Below are positions 1 to 5,546 of a DNA stretch of 11,234 nt, piece after piece. A program made the position numbers and the translations under genes. Each line of letters begins with the position of its first letter. The first letter of the stretch is position 1. The notes under the pieces are model-generated. The model saw only the letters and a list, made by a program, of their open reading frames with translations, was not told the DNA's origin and did no database searches. This DNA comes from Flavobacteriales bacterium UBA5081 (lineage in GTDB: Bacteria; Bacteroidota; Bacteroidia; Flavobacteriales_E; Vicingaceae), in NCBI GenBank assembly GCA_002415785.1, contig DIAJ01000029.1, positions 899 to 12,132 on the forward strand, read 5' to 3'.

Positions 1-1
1 C

Positions 2-136
2 CCTTGCCTATTAGCAGGTTCAGATAATTTAAAAAAATACAAAAAACAAAAGCCTATCGTTGTTGCAGACAAGGTAATCGCAATTGTCGTTCGATTGATT
101 AGGAAATCAAATATTGAGTTTTTAAAAAGCATGTAA
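2..136 (+). CDS. 3' end of an unidentified gene, cut by the window edge
   Basis: The plus-strand frame starting at base 2 is open from the window edge to a TAA at 134-136 and gives a 44-residue tail ending in ..RLIRKSNIEFLKSM. The composition, a hydrophobic VVADKVIAIVV stretch followed by a basic tail, is compatible with a real protein C-terminus. I do not recognise the family. The frame has no internal start near the edge, so if it is real the gene begins outside the window. It could also be a chance open frame in AT-rich DNA. Confidence 0.35.
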   Translation, partial: PCLLAGSDNLKKYKKQKPIVVADKVIAIVVRLIRKSNIEFLKSM

Positions 137-257
137 TAAAATATATAGTAGGCTAGTGAACCAAATATACAAAGATTAATTGATACAAGTTTTGGAACTA
201 TTTATAGAAATTAATTCAACAAAATAAGATACACTTGACTTGTCTGTAAGTAATTAA

Positions 258-506
258 AATAGTCCCGGTACTATTGAGGGGCGCAGTCTTATAGTCGATG
301 AGCTTGAGTTATTTTTTCTAGTGTTCAATAATAAGATTAACACAAATCGATTAAAAACCAAAAAAAACACTCCTTGTAATCTAGTTCATCGCATTTGTCC
401 GATCTGTAAAAAAGGCAGTTTAACTACTTTGGTGAGTTTTAGTGGTCGGGCTCCACCAAAACAATTTATAGAAAAACTCATAAAGAACAACGTATCAATG
501 AACTAA
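258..506 (+). pseudogene. IS91-family transposase remnant, C-terminal piece
   Basis: The frame is open from 258 (after an in-frame TAA) to the stop at 504-506. The only candidate start inside it is a GTG at 321, giving 61 residues. The piece RICPICKKGSLTTLVSF followed by SGRAPP resembles the C-terminus of IS91-family (Y2, HUH-type) transposases, where a CPxCK..G knuckle is followed within 10-20 residues by an RGPP motif. Everything N-terminal, including the HUH and tyrosine motifs, is missing, and the usual RGPP reads RAPP here. I therefore treat it as decayed. It lies just beyond the distal end of the cassette array. The family assignment rests on this short motif only. Confidence 0.45.
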
Positions 507-748
507 AAAAGAACGACATGCACGTATGGAAGTACTATCACATAAAAACAAGAAAGTGAGTATAAATCAGCAAATCAGAAGGTCTATACAAGTAAAAAAG
601 ACTACAAATTGTATGAAATGCTGAAAAAATTGCTCAAAAATAAAGGCTGCCGGTTCTAAAAAATCACTCCACAAACAAAATAAAATCATCGAAAAACCCA
701 TACTGCGCTTCTAAACAATCCTCCGATGGTTATCGGAGTTATAGTCAA
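507..748. other. Non-coding stretch with hairpin between transposase remnant and cassette array
   Basis: I see no convincing gene here. On the plus strand a short open piece runs to the TAA at about 657-659 and looks lysine-rich (..KKDYKLYEMLKKLLKN..). It may be further mobile-element debris. At 721-738 there is a perfect 7-bp hairpin, CTCCGAT-GGTT-ATCGGAG. It has no T-tract on either side, so it is not a classical terminator. It could be an end structure of the decayed IS91-like element, but this cannot be settled from one copy. Confidence 0.35.
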
Positions 749-834
749 CAGCGCATTCATGTTGGGTTTCCGATCTTTATCGGAACCGACCACCCCGTAC
801 ATTTGGTCGGGGAATGCTTAGTTATTAGCAACTG
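738..834 (-). repeat. attC-like inverted repeat A, downstream of the 175-aa membrane protein gene
   Basis: On the plus strand the left arm (738-758, ending in AACAGCGCATTC) and the right arm (813-832, GAATGCTTAGTTATTAGCAAC) share the GAATGC/GCATTC core plus the GTT/AAC positions. The arm match is the weakest of the four sites. Between the arms are two hairpins: TTCCGAT-CTTT-ATCGGAA at 768-785, and CCGACCA/TGGTCGG at 786-810 with an 11-base loop. The minus-strand start of the site (TTGCTAA) matches the beginning of cassette 4 (GTTAGCAA). The outer core (about 744-749, GTCAAC) marks the distal end of the array. Confidence 0.55.
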
Positions 835-839
835 TTTTT

Positions 840-1367
840 TTAATTTTTAATCATCATGTAGTCAAACCCAAGTTTTGAAGAATAACTGCAAACCTTGATG
901 TAATGACCTTGCCTTTTATCCTTCCAATAATCATAATCAGAATATACTTTTTTTATATCGCCATTTAGATTAATTAAGAAAGCATAGTAACTTGGTTTGA
1001 GATATCCATGCTCTTGGTAAGTTTTAGATAAAATCTGATGAGAGTCACAATCTTCCGTAGTTGATAGCAGTTTATTAGTCTGGTTGAAAATGAAAAGACA
1101 GAAACCAACAGTAGCAAAAACAACAAATAGTGAAAGGTTTGAAACTTTGTCTTTTTTTAAAGCATTCCTGTAGAAGAAATTTTTACTCTTTTTCCAAATC
1201 AACAGTCCAATGAGAAGGCCAAAAGTTGCTACAAGAATTGAAAACCAATATGGACTGGAATAGTTTTTTATATCACTAAAAGCAATAACCGCTAGAATAA
1301 TGCTTCCAATTAGAAGCAAAAAGGTCAAAAGTGCCAATAAAATTGCCTTATTTTTTTTGGTCATCAT
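840..1367 (-). CDS. Three-helix membrane protein with C-terminal extramembrane domain, unknown function
   Basis: 175 residues; I do not recognise the family. Three hydrophobic segments are visible, at about residues 7-30, 42-59 and 77-95. They are followed by an ~80-residue soluble region (DCDSHQILSK..., ending YMMIKN) with Cys107 and Cys160. The basic stretch 58-75 between helices 2 and 3 suggests that this loop is cytoplasmic and the C-terminal domain is outside. Two tandem ATG codons (1365-1367 and 1362-1364) precede TKKNK, and either could be the start. No Shine-Dalgarno is seen. The first ATG is 9 bases after the GTTAGC core of the cassette boundary, and the stop lies just before attC-like site A. 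It is the only gene of cassette 4. Confidence 0.75.
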   Translation of the reverse strand: MMTKKNKAILLALLTFLLLIGSIILAVIAFSDIKNYSSPYWFSILVATFGLLIGLLIWKKSKNFFYRNALKKDKVSNLSLFVVFATVGFCLFIFNQTNKLLSTTEDCDSHQILSKTYQEHGYLKPSYYAFLINLNGDIKKVYSDYDYWKDKRQGHYIKVCSYSSKLGFDYMMIKN

Positions 1368-1376
1368 TCAATTGTT

Positions 1377-1508
1377 GCTAACGTGTCGCAGCTAAGAGAC
1401 GTGGGGCTTTTCGAAGTACTTTCCTGTCCGCCCGTGACAAAGATAGCCACGAAGAACGAAACTTGCGAAAACCACCGACCGCCCCATGTTTTCTTAGGTG
1501 CTGTTGGC
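1377..1508 (-). repeat. attC-like inverted repeat B between the 155-aa and 175-aa genes
   Basis: The left arm 1377-1407 and right arm 1481-1508 are long imperfect complements. The reverse complement of the left arm begins GCCCCACGTCTCTTAG, and the right arm begins GCCCCATGTTTTCTTAG, with one gap and few mismatches. The outer cores are GCTAAC (1377-1382) and GTTGGC (1503-1508). The loop between them contains further self-complementary pieces such as CTTTTCG/CGAAAA and CGTG/CACG. The arms are GC-richer than the flanking genes. Its outer bases match the start of cassette 3 (GTTGGCATTA against TAATGCCAAC, 10 bases). Confidence 0.7.
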
Positions 1509-1518
1509 ATTAGTTTTT

Positions 1519-1986
1519 TTAATCTACAATCCACTCACTTTTTGTCATACAAAAGAGTTCATCGTCAATAAAGATTAATGAATAAGAGTCATGTCGGTCT
1601 TTTATTCTTTTATCCCACACGGTCAATCTACAAAACCATATTTTTTTGTATGATACCATATCCCAAATTCCAAGTTTAAATCTTGAATTTTTATTTCGAT
1701 TTTCTACTTCAATAAACTCTGATATATTCATTGGAGTCAAACTTCTATTACCATTATTAAAGAATTCTGTGATTAATTCAAAAGGTATTCCACAACGATC
1801 TTTAGTTCCAAAATAATCAGCTGAATGAATCTTTCCGTTTGATATTGAGTCAATGAATATATCTGAAGAATACTTAGTGAAAATTGAGTCCTCAATTGTT
1901 TGAAACAAAGTCTCAAAATGCTTGTCTTGAGCTTTCAGTCCTAAATTAGCAAGTATGAATGTAAATATGATTAGCTGTCTTTTCAT
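1519..1986 (-). CDS. Secreted protein of unknown function (cassette 3)
   Basis: 155 residues from the ATG at 1984-1986. An in-frame extension upstream to 2031 would read through the attC-like repeat, so this ATG, 7 bases after the GTTGGC core, is the likely start. Residues 1-20 (MKRQLIIFTFILANLGLKAQ) form a signal peptide ending in AQ, typical of Bacteroidota, so the mature protein is exported. The rest is soluble, aromatic-rich and mixed alpha/beta in look, with Cys65, Cys119 and Cys146 and a motif-like GIWDMVSYKKIWFCRL near residues 106-121. I do not recognise a family. It is the sole gene of cassette 3; its TAA falls beside the next attC-like repeat. Confidence 0.75.
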   Translation of the reverse strand: MKRQLIIFTFILANLGLKAQDKHFETLFQTIEDSIFTKYSSDIFIDSISNGKIHSADYFGTKDRCGIPFELITEFFNNGNRSLTPMNISEFIEVENRNKNSRFKLGIWDMVSYKKIWFCRLTVWDKRIKDRHDSYSLIFIDDELFCMTKSEWIVD

Positions 1987-1993
1987 AATTAAT

Positions 1994-2052
1994 GCCAACG
2001 GCTTCGCTATGAAACGTGTCCCGAAGGGCATGTTTTATAGCGATTGTTGTGC
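1994..2052 (-). repeat. attC-like inverted repeat C, 59 bases, compact form
   Basis: The arms 1994-2017 and 2030-2052 pair closely: the reverse complement of the left arm is ACGTTTCATAGCG..., and the right arm is ATGTTTTATAGCG.... The centre CCC-GAA-GGG (2020-2028) closes the fold, so almost the whole 59-base site forms one hairpin. The outer cores are GCCAAC (1995-1999) and GTTGTGC (2046-2052). GTTGTGC is complementary to the start of cassette 2 near 3790-3796 over 9 bases (GTGCACAAC). The stop codon and last codons of the 112-aa gene lie inside the repeat. Confidence 0.75.
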
Positions 2053-2373
2053 ACTGGCTTTTTTCTTTTTAATTATCACGTTTCCAAATAGTCTCAGAAT
2101 CAATGGACTAAATATCAGTTCTGGCAAAACTGCTGGCAAATAGAGAAACAAAAACATAATGTCAATCGGTAAATGCCAAAATACCCAAATAAAATACGAG
2201 CTTATGATAGTCAGTATTCTTGTCAGGATAATAACCGAAATGCTTGTCAGTAAAGACTTCCTGTTCTTGTAAAGTACATATCCTTGAAAAATCGCTCCCA
2301 ATAAAAATGTTATCGACCCTAAAAATAGAATCAAAACTAAAAGTTCAATTATTGGTGTCGGTTCCTGTTCCAT
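2035..2373 (-). CDS. Small integral membrane protein, unknown function (cassette 2, third gene)
   Basis: 112 residues. Hydrophobic segments at about 9-33, 43-66 and 70-97 indicate three membrane helices, followed by a basic IIKKKK stretch that should stay in the cytoplasm. There is no signal peptide and no family that I recognise. The ATG overlaps the stop of the upstream LprI-like gene by one base (TAATG), which suggests translational coupling and a shared transcript. The C-terminal ASAQQSL is encoded by the attC-like repeat itself, so the last residues are set by the recombination site rather than by the gene's own evolution. Confidence 0.75.
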   Translation of the reverse strand: MEQEPTPIIELLVLILFLGSITFLLGAIFQGYVLYKNRKSLLTSISVIILTRILTIISSYFIWVFWHLPIDIMFLFLYLPAVLPELIFSPLILRLFGNVIIKKKKASAQQSL

Positions 2374-2792
2374 TACTTGTCGATAGTCAAATTTGCTATG
2401 TAACTTTCAATTTCTATTGTTCTTTTTCTTGTCAGGTCTAGTTTAGTCTGAGCTGCTACAGGAGTCCACATTGTTCCTTGCATATCGTAGTAAAGTTGAT
2501 TTGAAAATTCAATTTCTTTATCTCGATATTCAACCCATTTCCTTTGAGCGATTTTTAGTTTATCAGTTTGTTCAGCTGTCATGAGTGTCAACAATTCTTG
2601 ATAATTTTTATTAAGTTCTTCGTCCCATTTTTCAGTTGATCGAACAACGCAATCAGTCATTCCTTTTGTCGTATAGTTCTCATTTGAGTCAAGGCACTTT
2701 TGCAAGTCAATGTCAATTGGATGTTCCTTTTCAGTCTGTCCAAAAGCAAGATTTAGAAGGCAAAATAATATGGCTGTAAGCGTTAATTTCAT
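2373..2792 (-). CDS. LprI-like (DUF1311) secreted protein (cassette 2, second gene)
   Basis: 139 residues. An N-terminal signal peptide (MKLTLTAILFCLLNLAFGQ) predicts export. The mature part follows the LprI / DUF1311 pattern: Cys33, then TKGMTDC (Cys48), W56, the DEELN..Y segment (residues 57-64), and QRKWVEYRD (83-91), with a final helix containing LTRKRT. LprI of Mycobacterium tuberculosis inhibits lysozyme; most other family members have no assigned role. The second cysteine pair usual in the family is absent: the residue after YRDK is Glu, and the C-terminal helix has no Cys, leaving one candidate disulfide (33-48). The gene sits between the RES-domain gene and a membrane-protein gene, with a TAATG junction to the latter. 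Confidence 0.8.
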   Translation of the reverse strand: MKLTLTAILFCLLNLAFGQTEKEHPIDIDLQKCLDSNENYTTKGMTDCVVRSTEKWDEELNKNYQELLTLMTAEQTDKLKIAQRKWVEYRDKEIEFSNQLYYDMQGTMWTPVAAQTKLDLTRKRTIEIESYIANLTIDK

Positions 2793-2821
2793 TCTGTAGC
2801 TATTTGTTTTTTTAGCTTTTC

Positions 2822-2834
2822 CACTGGCTTTTTT
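2822..2834 (-). repeat. 13-base repeat of the cassette-end sequence after the RES gene
   Basis: CACTGGCTTTTTT occurs here and again at 2052-2064, where it overlaps the start of attC-like repeat C. On the minus strand both copies lie at the 3' end of a gene (AAAAAAGCCAGTG); here the copy overlaps the stop codon of the 314-aa gene. No foldable attC follows this copy. It may be a remnant of a deleted cassette junction or a chance T-rich match. Confidence 0.3.
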
Positions 2835-3777
2835 ATTCTAGTTTCAAATTAAAGTCTCTTTTCAGTTGTTCCAATCTCTCTTTGGGTTGGAAGATTTTTT
2901 CTTTGTCCCATAATATTTTACCCGATGAATAGTCGAAAGATTTACATTCAGTCAATCCGTCCATTAGGTAACCGCCTCTTCCATTACTAGGGTCTACAGT
3001 AATGACACTCTCCTTAACTTCAACCAACTCATATTTTTTGTCAAACGCTGTTGGTTTAATAGCAATGTTTTCAAACGAGAGTTTGTCTTGAACACTTGGA
3101 TAATAAATGGCTTCTACAGAACCGTTTTCAAATTCGTTAAATATCTTACTTGAAAAGTATGCACTAAAGACGTAGTCAAGATGATTATTTGAGGTAATTC
3201 TCTTCGAAAAAGAGTCAGCAATAAACTTGGACAACTCCAAAATCTGTTCTTTGATATTAGTTGGGTAATCTTTGATTAGCTTTTCGAATTCTTGATTAAT
3301 CTCAAAAGTTCTTGGGTTTAATAGGTCTTCACCTGGTTGATTCAGAAATATGGGACAAAATTTTAATGTTTGTTCATTCTTCACACGCCAAATGGACTTT
3401 GTAATGAGGTCACCGACACGTGGTTTGAGTTCATTTAGGACTGTCATTATTCCAAAAGCAGCATAAAGAACACTTTCCTTTGGTTGGTTGCATCTCCCAT
3501 ATTTTGTAACCAAGTCCTCAGGTGGGTACTTCAAATACTTGATTTCGTTTACCCGTTTGTTCTCGCCAAAAATCCTTTTGTTTATTGTCAGTCGATGGAT
3601 TTCGGGAAAGCTATCTTCCATTACTAAATGCGAAAAGAACTTTAAAGAGTGTCCAAGCATCAGTTTTACCTGCTTTTCAATAATTGGGGTCACTCCATCG
3701 TTCGAAAGTCTCTTCAGAAACTGAAGAAGGTGCCGAAAGTTTTGTACTTCTATTTCATCTATGTCAGCGATCTTCAT
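2833..3777 (-). CDS. RES-domain protein (NADase toxin type), cassette 2 first gene
   Basis: 314 residues. Residues 1-55 are helical with no recognised domain. A RES domain spans about 58-255. Its signatures are HRLT near 62-65, YGRCN (Arg95), VLYAAF (Tyr105), TVLNELK (Glu116) and, far downstream, IYYPSVQDK (Ser228) followed by ENIAIKP. These are the Arg, Glu and Ser for which the family is named, in the right order and context. RES toxins such as MbcT and ParT consume or modify NAD+ or an NAD-dependent target, usually beside an Xre-like antitoxin. No antitoxin-like gene adjoins here; the partners in the same cassette are an LprI-like secreted protein and a membrane protein. The 60-residue extension after the domain (256-314) is lysine-rich and unrecognised. 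The ATG is 12 bases after the GTTGTG core. Assignment is by motif recognition only. Confidence 0.7.
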   Translation of the reverse strand: MKIADIDEIEVQNFRHLLQFLKRLSNDGVTPIIEKQVKLMLGHSLKFFSHLVMEDSFPEIHRLTINKRIFGENKRVNEIKYLKYPPEDLVTKYGRCNQPKESVLYAAFGIMTVLNELKPRVGDLITKSIWRVKNEQTLKFCPIFLNQPGEDLLNPRTFEINQEFEKLIKDYPTNIKEQILELSKFIADSFSKRITSNNHLDYVFSAYFSSKIFNEFENGSVEAIYYPSVQDKLSFENIAIKPTAFDKKYELVEVKESVITVDPSNGRGGYLMDGLTECKSFDYSSGKILWDKEKIFQPKERLEQLKRDFNLKLE

Positions 3778-3789
3778 TTTTTAGCTTGT

Positions 3790-3982
3790 GCACAACGTTT
3801 ACTGTATGGTGCGTTGTGGATTTGATAAAGATACAATTTCAGTTTAGCACTTAGCAAAAACCGCTTTGCGGTTTTGTAAATTGCTCTTCAATATAAAATC
3901 CGCTAGCGGATTTTGCGAACTTCAAATAGCTACTCAACTTACCAAACCGCCTTACCCACAATGCACTATACAGAGTGTTGGC
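3790..3982 (-). repeat. attC-like inverted repeat D, long form with two palindromes in the loop
   Basis: The left arm 3790-3819 and right arm 3956-3982 pair strongly. The first 18 bases of the left arm's reverse complement (CCACAACGCACCATACAG) match CCACAATGCACTATACAG with two differences, and the outer cores are GCACAAC and GTTGGC. The loop of about 136 bases contains a hairpin AAAACCGC-TTT-GCGGTTTT (3857-3875) and the perfect 20-base palindrome AAAATCCGCTAGCGGATTTT (3895-3914). The site ends cassette 1 and precedes the RES gene by 12 bases. Total length is 193 bases, within the wide size range known for attC sites. Confidence 0.72.
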
Positions 3983-3991
3983 AAATCGTTT

Positions 3992-4675
3992 TTATTCTAT
4001 TTTTCTTCCTTCGGTTCTTACTCCATTCATCCAATAGTAGTATTTACCATTGTCTTCTTCGACTGTAAATGAAGGTTTGCCTTTTGAAGTATATGAAGTG
4101 TCCTCTAAAAAAGTCCTAACTCCATCTCTAATAGTCCATAATCCAACTCCAACAGTGTCTCCTTCCTTATTGTAGGATACCATTAGACCCATAGGTAGCC
4201 CATCTTTCCAATAGGCTGTTGTCTCTAATTCTCCTGAACAATAGAAGACTTTATAAGGCCCTTCTTTAATGTCATTTTGATAAGTATATTCAAATCTCAA
4301 ACATCCGTTGTCTTCATAAATTTTCCATTTACCGTGCATTTTTCCATCCTTGTAGGTTCCTTCTTTAGTTGGAAGTTTGGCAGGACTATAATAAATAGCA
4401 TAGCCGTCTAATTTTCCATCTTTATAATTTACTTCTTTTATAGTCCGTCCATAATAATATTGAACTAATCTTCCATTTAATTGGTCATTTTTATACTGGG
4501 CTTCAATCTTCAGTTCACCATCGTCAAAGTAAGTCTTACCAAGTCCTTCTTTCTTGCCGTCAATTAAAGGAACTTCAAACTTTAACTGTCCGTTTTCATG
4601 AAATTCTTGATAAACATCTTGAGAATTACAACTAATAAAAAAAGTAAGAAGTAGGAAAGTCAATATGTATCTCAT
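3992..4675 (-). CDS. MORN/YwqK-like repeat lipoprotein (cassette 1)
   Basis: 227 residues from the ATG at 4673-4675. An upstream in-frame GTG (4711) would put a soluble stretch before the signal and read across the cassette core, so it is rejected. The N-terminus is a lipoprotein signal: a hydrophobic run, then FISC with Cys16 as the lipidated residue. The mature protein is a chain of about six ~22-residue repeats of the type F.ENGQL..E....DGKKEG....Y, running from about residue 23 to 175. This is the MORN_2 / YwqK-family pattern. Members are often labelled antitoxins, but direct functional evidence is sparse, and a surface-exposed repeat protein is the safer description. The last ~50 residues are unlike the repeats. 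The ATG is 13 bases after the GTTGGC core. Confidence 0.8.
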   Translation of the reverse strand: MRYILTFLLLTFFISCNSQDVYQEFHENGQLKFEVPLIDGKKEGLGKTYFDDGELKIEAQYKNDQLNGRLVQYYYGRTIKEVNYKDGKLDGYAIYYSPAKLPTKEGTYKDGKMHGKWKIYEDNGCLRFEYTYQNDIKEGPYKVFYCSGELETTAYWKDGLPMGLMVSYNKEGDTVGVGLWTIRDGVRTFLEDTSYTSKGKPSFTVEEDNGKYYYWMNGVRTEGRKIE

Positions 4676-4687
4676 GTAATAAATGTT

Positions 4688-4719
4688 TGCCAACAATTGG
4701 CTAAAACACACTAGTGTGC
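4688..4719 (-). other. Proximal boundary of the cassette array, palindromic half-site
   Basis: The core TGCCAAC (4688-4694; GTTGGCA on the minus strand) starts cassette 1. Beyond it lies AATTGGC, giving the interrupted palindrome GCCAA-CAA-TTGGC (4689-4701), and then a perfect 12-base palindrome CACACTAGTGTG (4707-4718). No complementary second arm appears in the next 200 bases, so this is not a complete attC. It is either the attI-like or secondary target site where the first cassette entered, or the relic of a deleted cassette. Confidence 0.4.
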
Positions 4720-4919
4720 TTTATTTACCTTATGTCTGTTTAAAATTAATTTTTATTGCCCTGAAATTCAGTAGCTAATTTTCAGCTTCAAACATACCAA
4801 AAATTTGAACAGCTTTAATGGAACCATTAACATTAAATGTTTACAAACATTTATTAAATACTTATAAACGAAAAATTTAAAAATCGATAAATAAATACTT
4901 CACTTCCGCCCCTTCACCT
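4720..4919. other. AT-rich intergenic stretch with a 20-base inverted repeat
   Basis: No gene is seen between the cassette boundary and the stop of the 208-aa membrane-protein gene. The notable element is AAATGTTT-AC-AAACATTT, a 9-bp stem including flanking T/A (4834-4853), about 67 bases downstream of that gene on the minus strand. There is no T-tract after it on the minus strand, so a rho-independent terminator is not supported. A protein-binding palindrome is possible. Confidence 0.35.
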
Positions 4920-5546
4920 TTAATCGGGAAATGATTGGTTATTGTGAAGAGTTTTTATTTCCTTTTTATAGTCTTGTATTTCTTCATAATCTGTGATGCC
5001 AAGAATATCGATCAACCGTAAAAATGACATTAAATTCATAGCATATAGATATTCTAAAAATGGCTTCAGATATTTCTGTTGATCTTCATACATCCTTTGA
5101 AACTGAATACTTCTTTTTGTACCATCTATGTAATTTAATTTTAAGAAATTATTTGTTCCATTTTCTCTCCAAGGATAAATTATTGGAGTAGTGTGATGAA
5201 TAAATTCAGAATAGTATGACCCAAATTCAAAATCAAGTTTTGTCAAATTATTAATATCAATTTCTTCATCATTAATTTTTAGTCCATTATTACTAAAATA
5301 TATCCAACCTTCGAGTCTCCCATGATAAGGTTTTACTTTCCCTCTGACTATGGCAGCTCTAAGAAAGAATGAAAGAAAGCCAACCAACATAACTGTTGCA
5401 ATAATCTTATTAGAAATAAAGTCAACAGAAAAATAGTCAAGAATATAAATCAGTATTGACAAACCTATGAGAGAAACCAATAAGGTATTGGTAAATGGAA
5501 ATGATTTGCGCTTCTCTGGGATAAATATTTGAAATTTCAAGTTCAT
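4920..5546 (-). CDS. Membrane protein with two helices and a soluble C-terminal domain, unknown function
   Basis: 208 residues from the ATG at 5544-5546. A TTG three codons upstream is an unlikely start. Two hydrophobic segments, at about residues 20-37 and 46-66, form a hairpin in the membrane. They are followed by a soluble region of about 140 residues with a GWIYFSNNGLKINDEEIDINNLTKLDF segment that resembles the strand pattern of bacterial PH-like membrane proteins (the YcxB / PH_2 style). I cannot confirm that from sequence alone. The N-terminal 19 residues are basic and cytoplasmic in character. The gene shares strand with the cassette genes but has no attC-like repeat after it, so I do not count it as a cassette. 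Confidence 0.65.
   Translation of the reverse strand: MNLKFQIFIPEKRKSFPFTNTLLVSLIGLSILIYILDYFSVDFISNKIIATVMLVGFLSFFLRAAIVRGKVKPYHGRLEGWIYFSNNGLKINDEEIDINNLTKLDFEFGSYYSEFIHHTTPIIYPWRENGTNNFLKLNYIDGTKRSIQFQRMYEDQQKYLKPFLEYLYAMNLMSFLRLIDILGITDYEEIQDYKKEIKTLHNNQSFPD

Larger units (their letters stand above)
749..4693 (-). mobile_element. Integron-type gene cassette array without visible integrase (four cassettes)
   Basis: Four units lie head to tail, with all genes on the minus strand. Junctions fall at the first base of GTT-type cores: cassette 1 = 3796-4693, cassette 2 = 1999-3795, cassette 3 = 1382-1998, cassette 4 = about 749-1381. On the minus strand the units begin GTTGGCAAA, GTTGTGCAC, GTTGGCATTA and GTTAGCAA. 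Their own 3' repeats begin TTTGCCAAC, GTGCACAAC, TAATGCCAAC and TTGCTAA, so each pair is reverse complementary over 7-10 bases. Each core is followed 7-13 bases later by the ATG of the first gene. This end-pairing, the foldable inverted repeats of 59-193 bp, the single orientation and the unrelated small genes are what integron cassettes look like. No intI gene is present in the window. Confidence 0.75.

Noticed and set aside
9..20. TATTAGCAGGTT also present in reverse at 5580-5591
   Set aside because: A 12-base match is expected by chance in 11 kb of AT-rich DNA, and neither place shows other repeat structure.
1987..2031. N-terminal extension of the 155-aa secreted protein
   Set aside because: It reads through attC-like repeat C and hides the signal peptide; the ATG at 1986 gives a clean signal sequence.
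4676..4711. GTG start 12 codons upstream for the MORN lipoprotein gene
   Set aside because: It would place a non-signal peptide stretch before a good lipoprotein signal and cross the cassette core; the ATG at 4675 fits both.
738..4719. CRISPR array as explanation of the recurring repeats
   Set aside because: The repeats are divergent inverted pairs separated by whole genes, not short identical direct repeats with uniform spacers.
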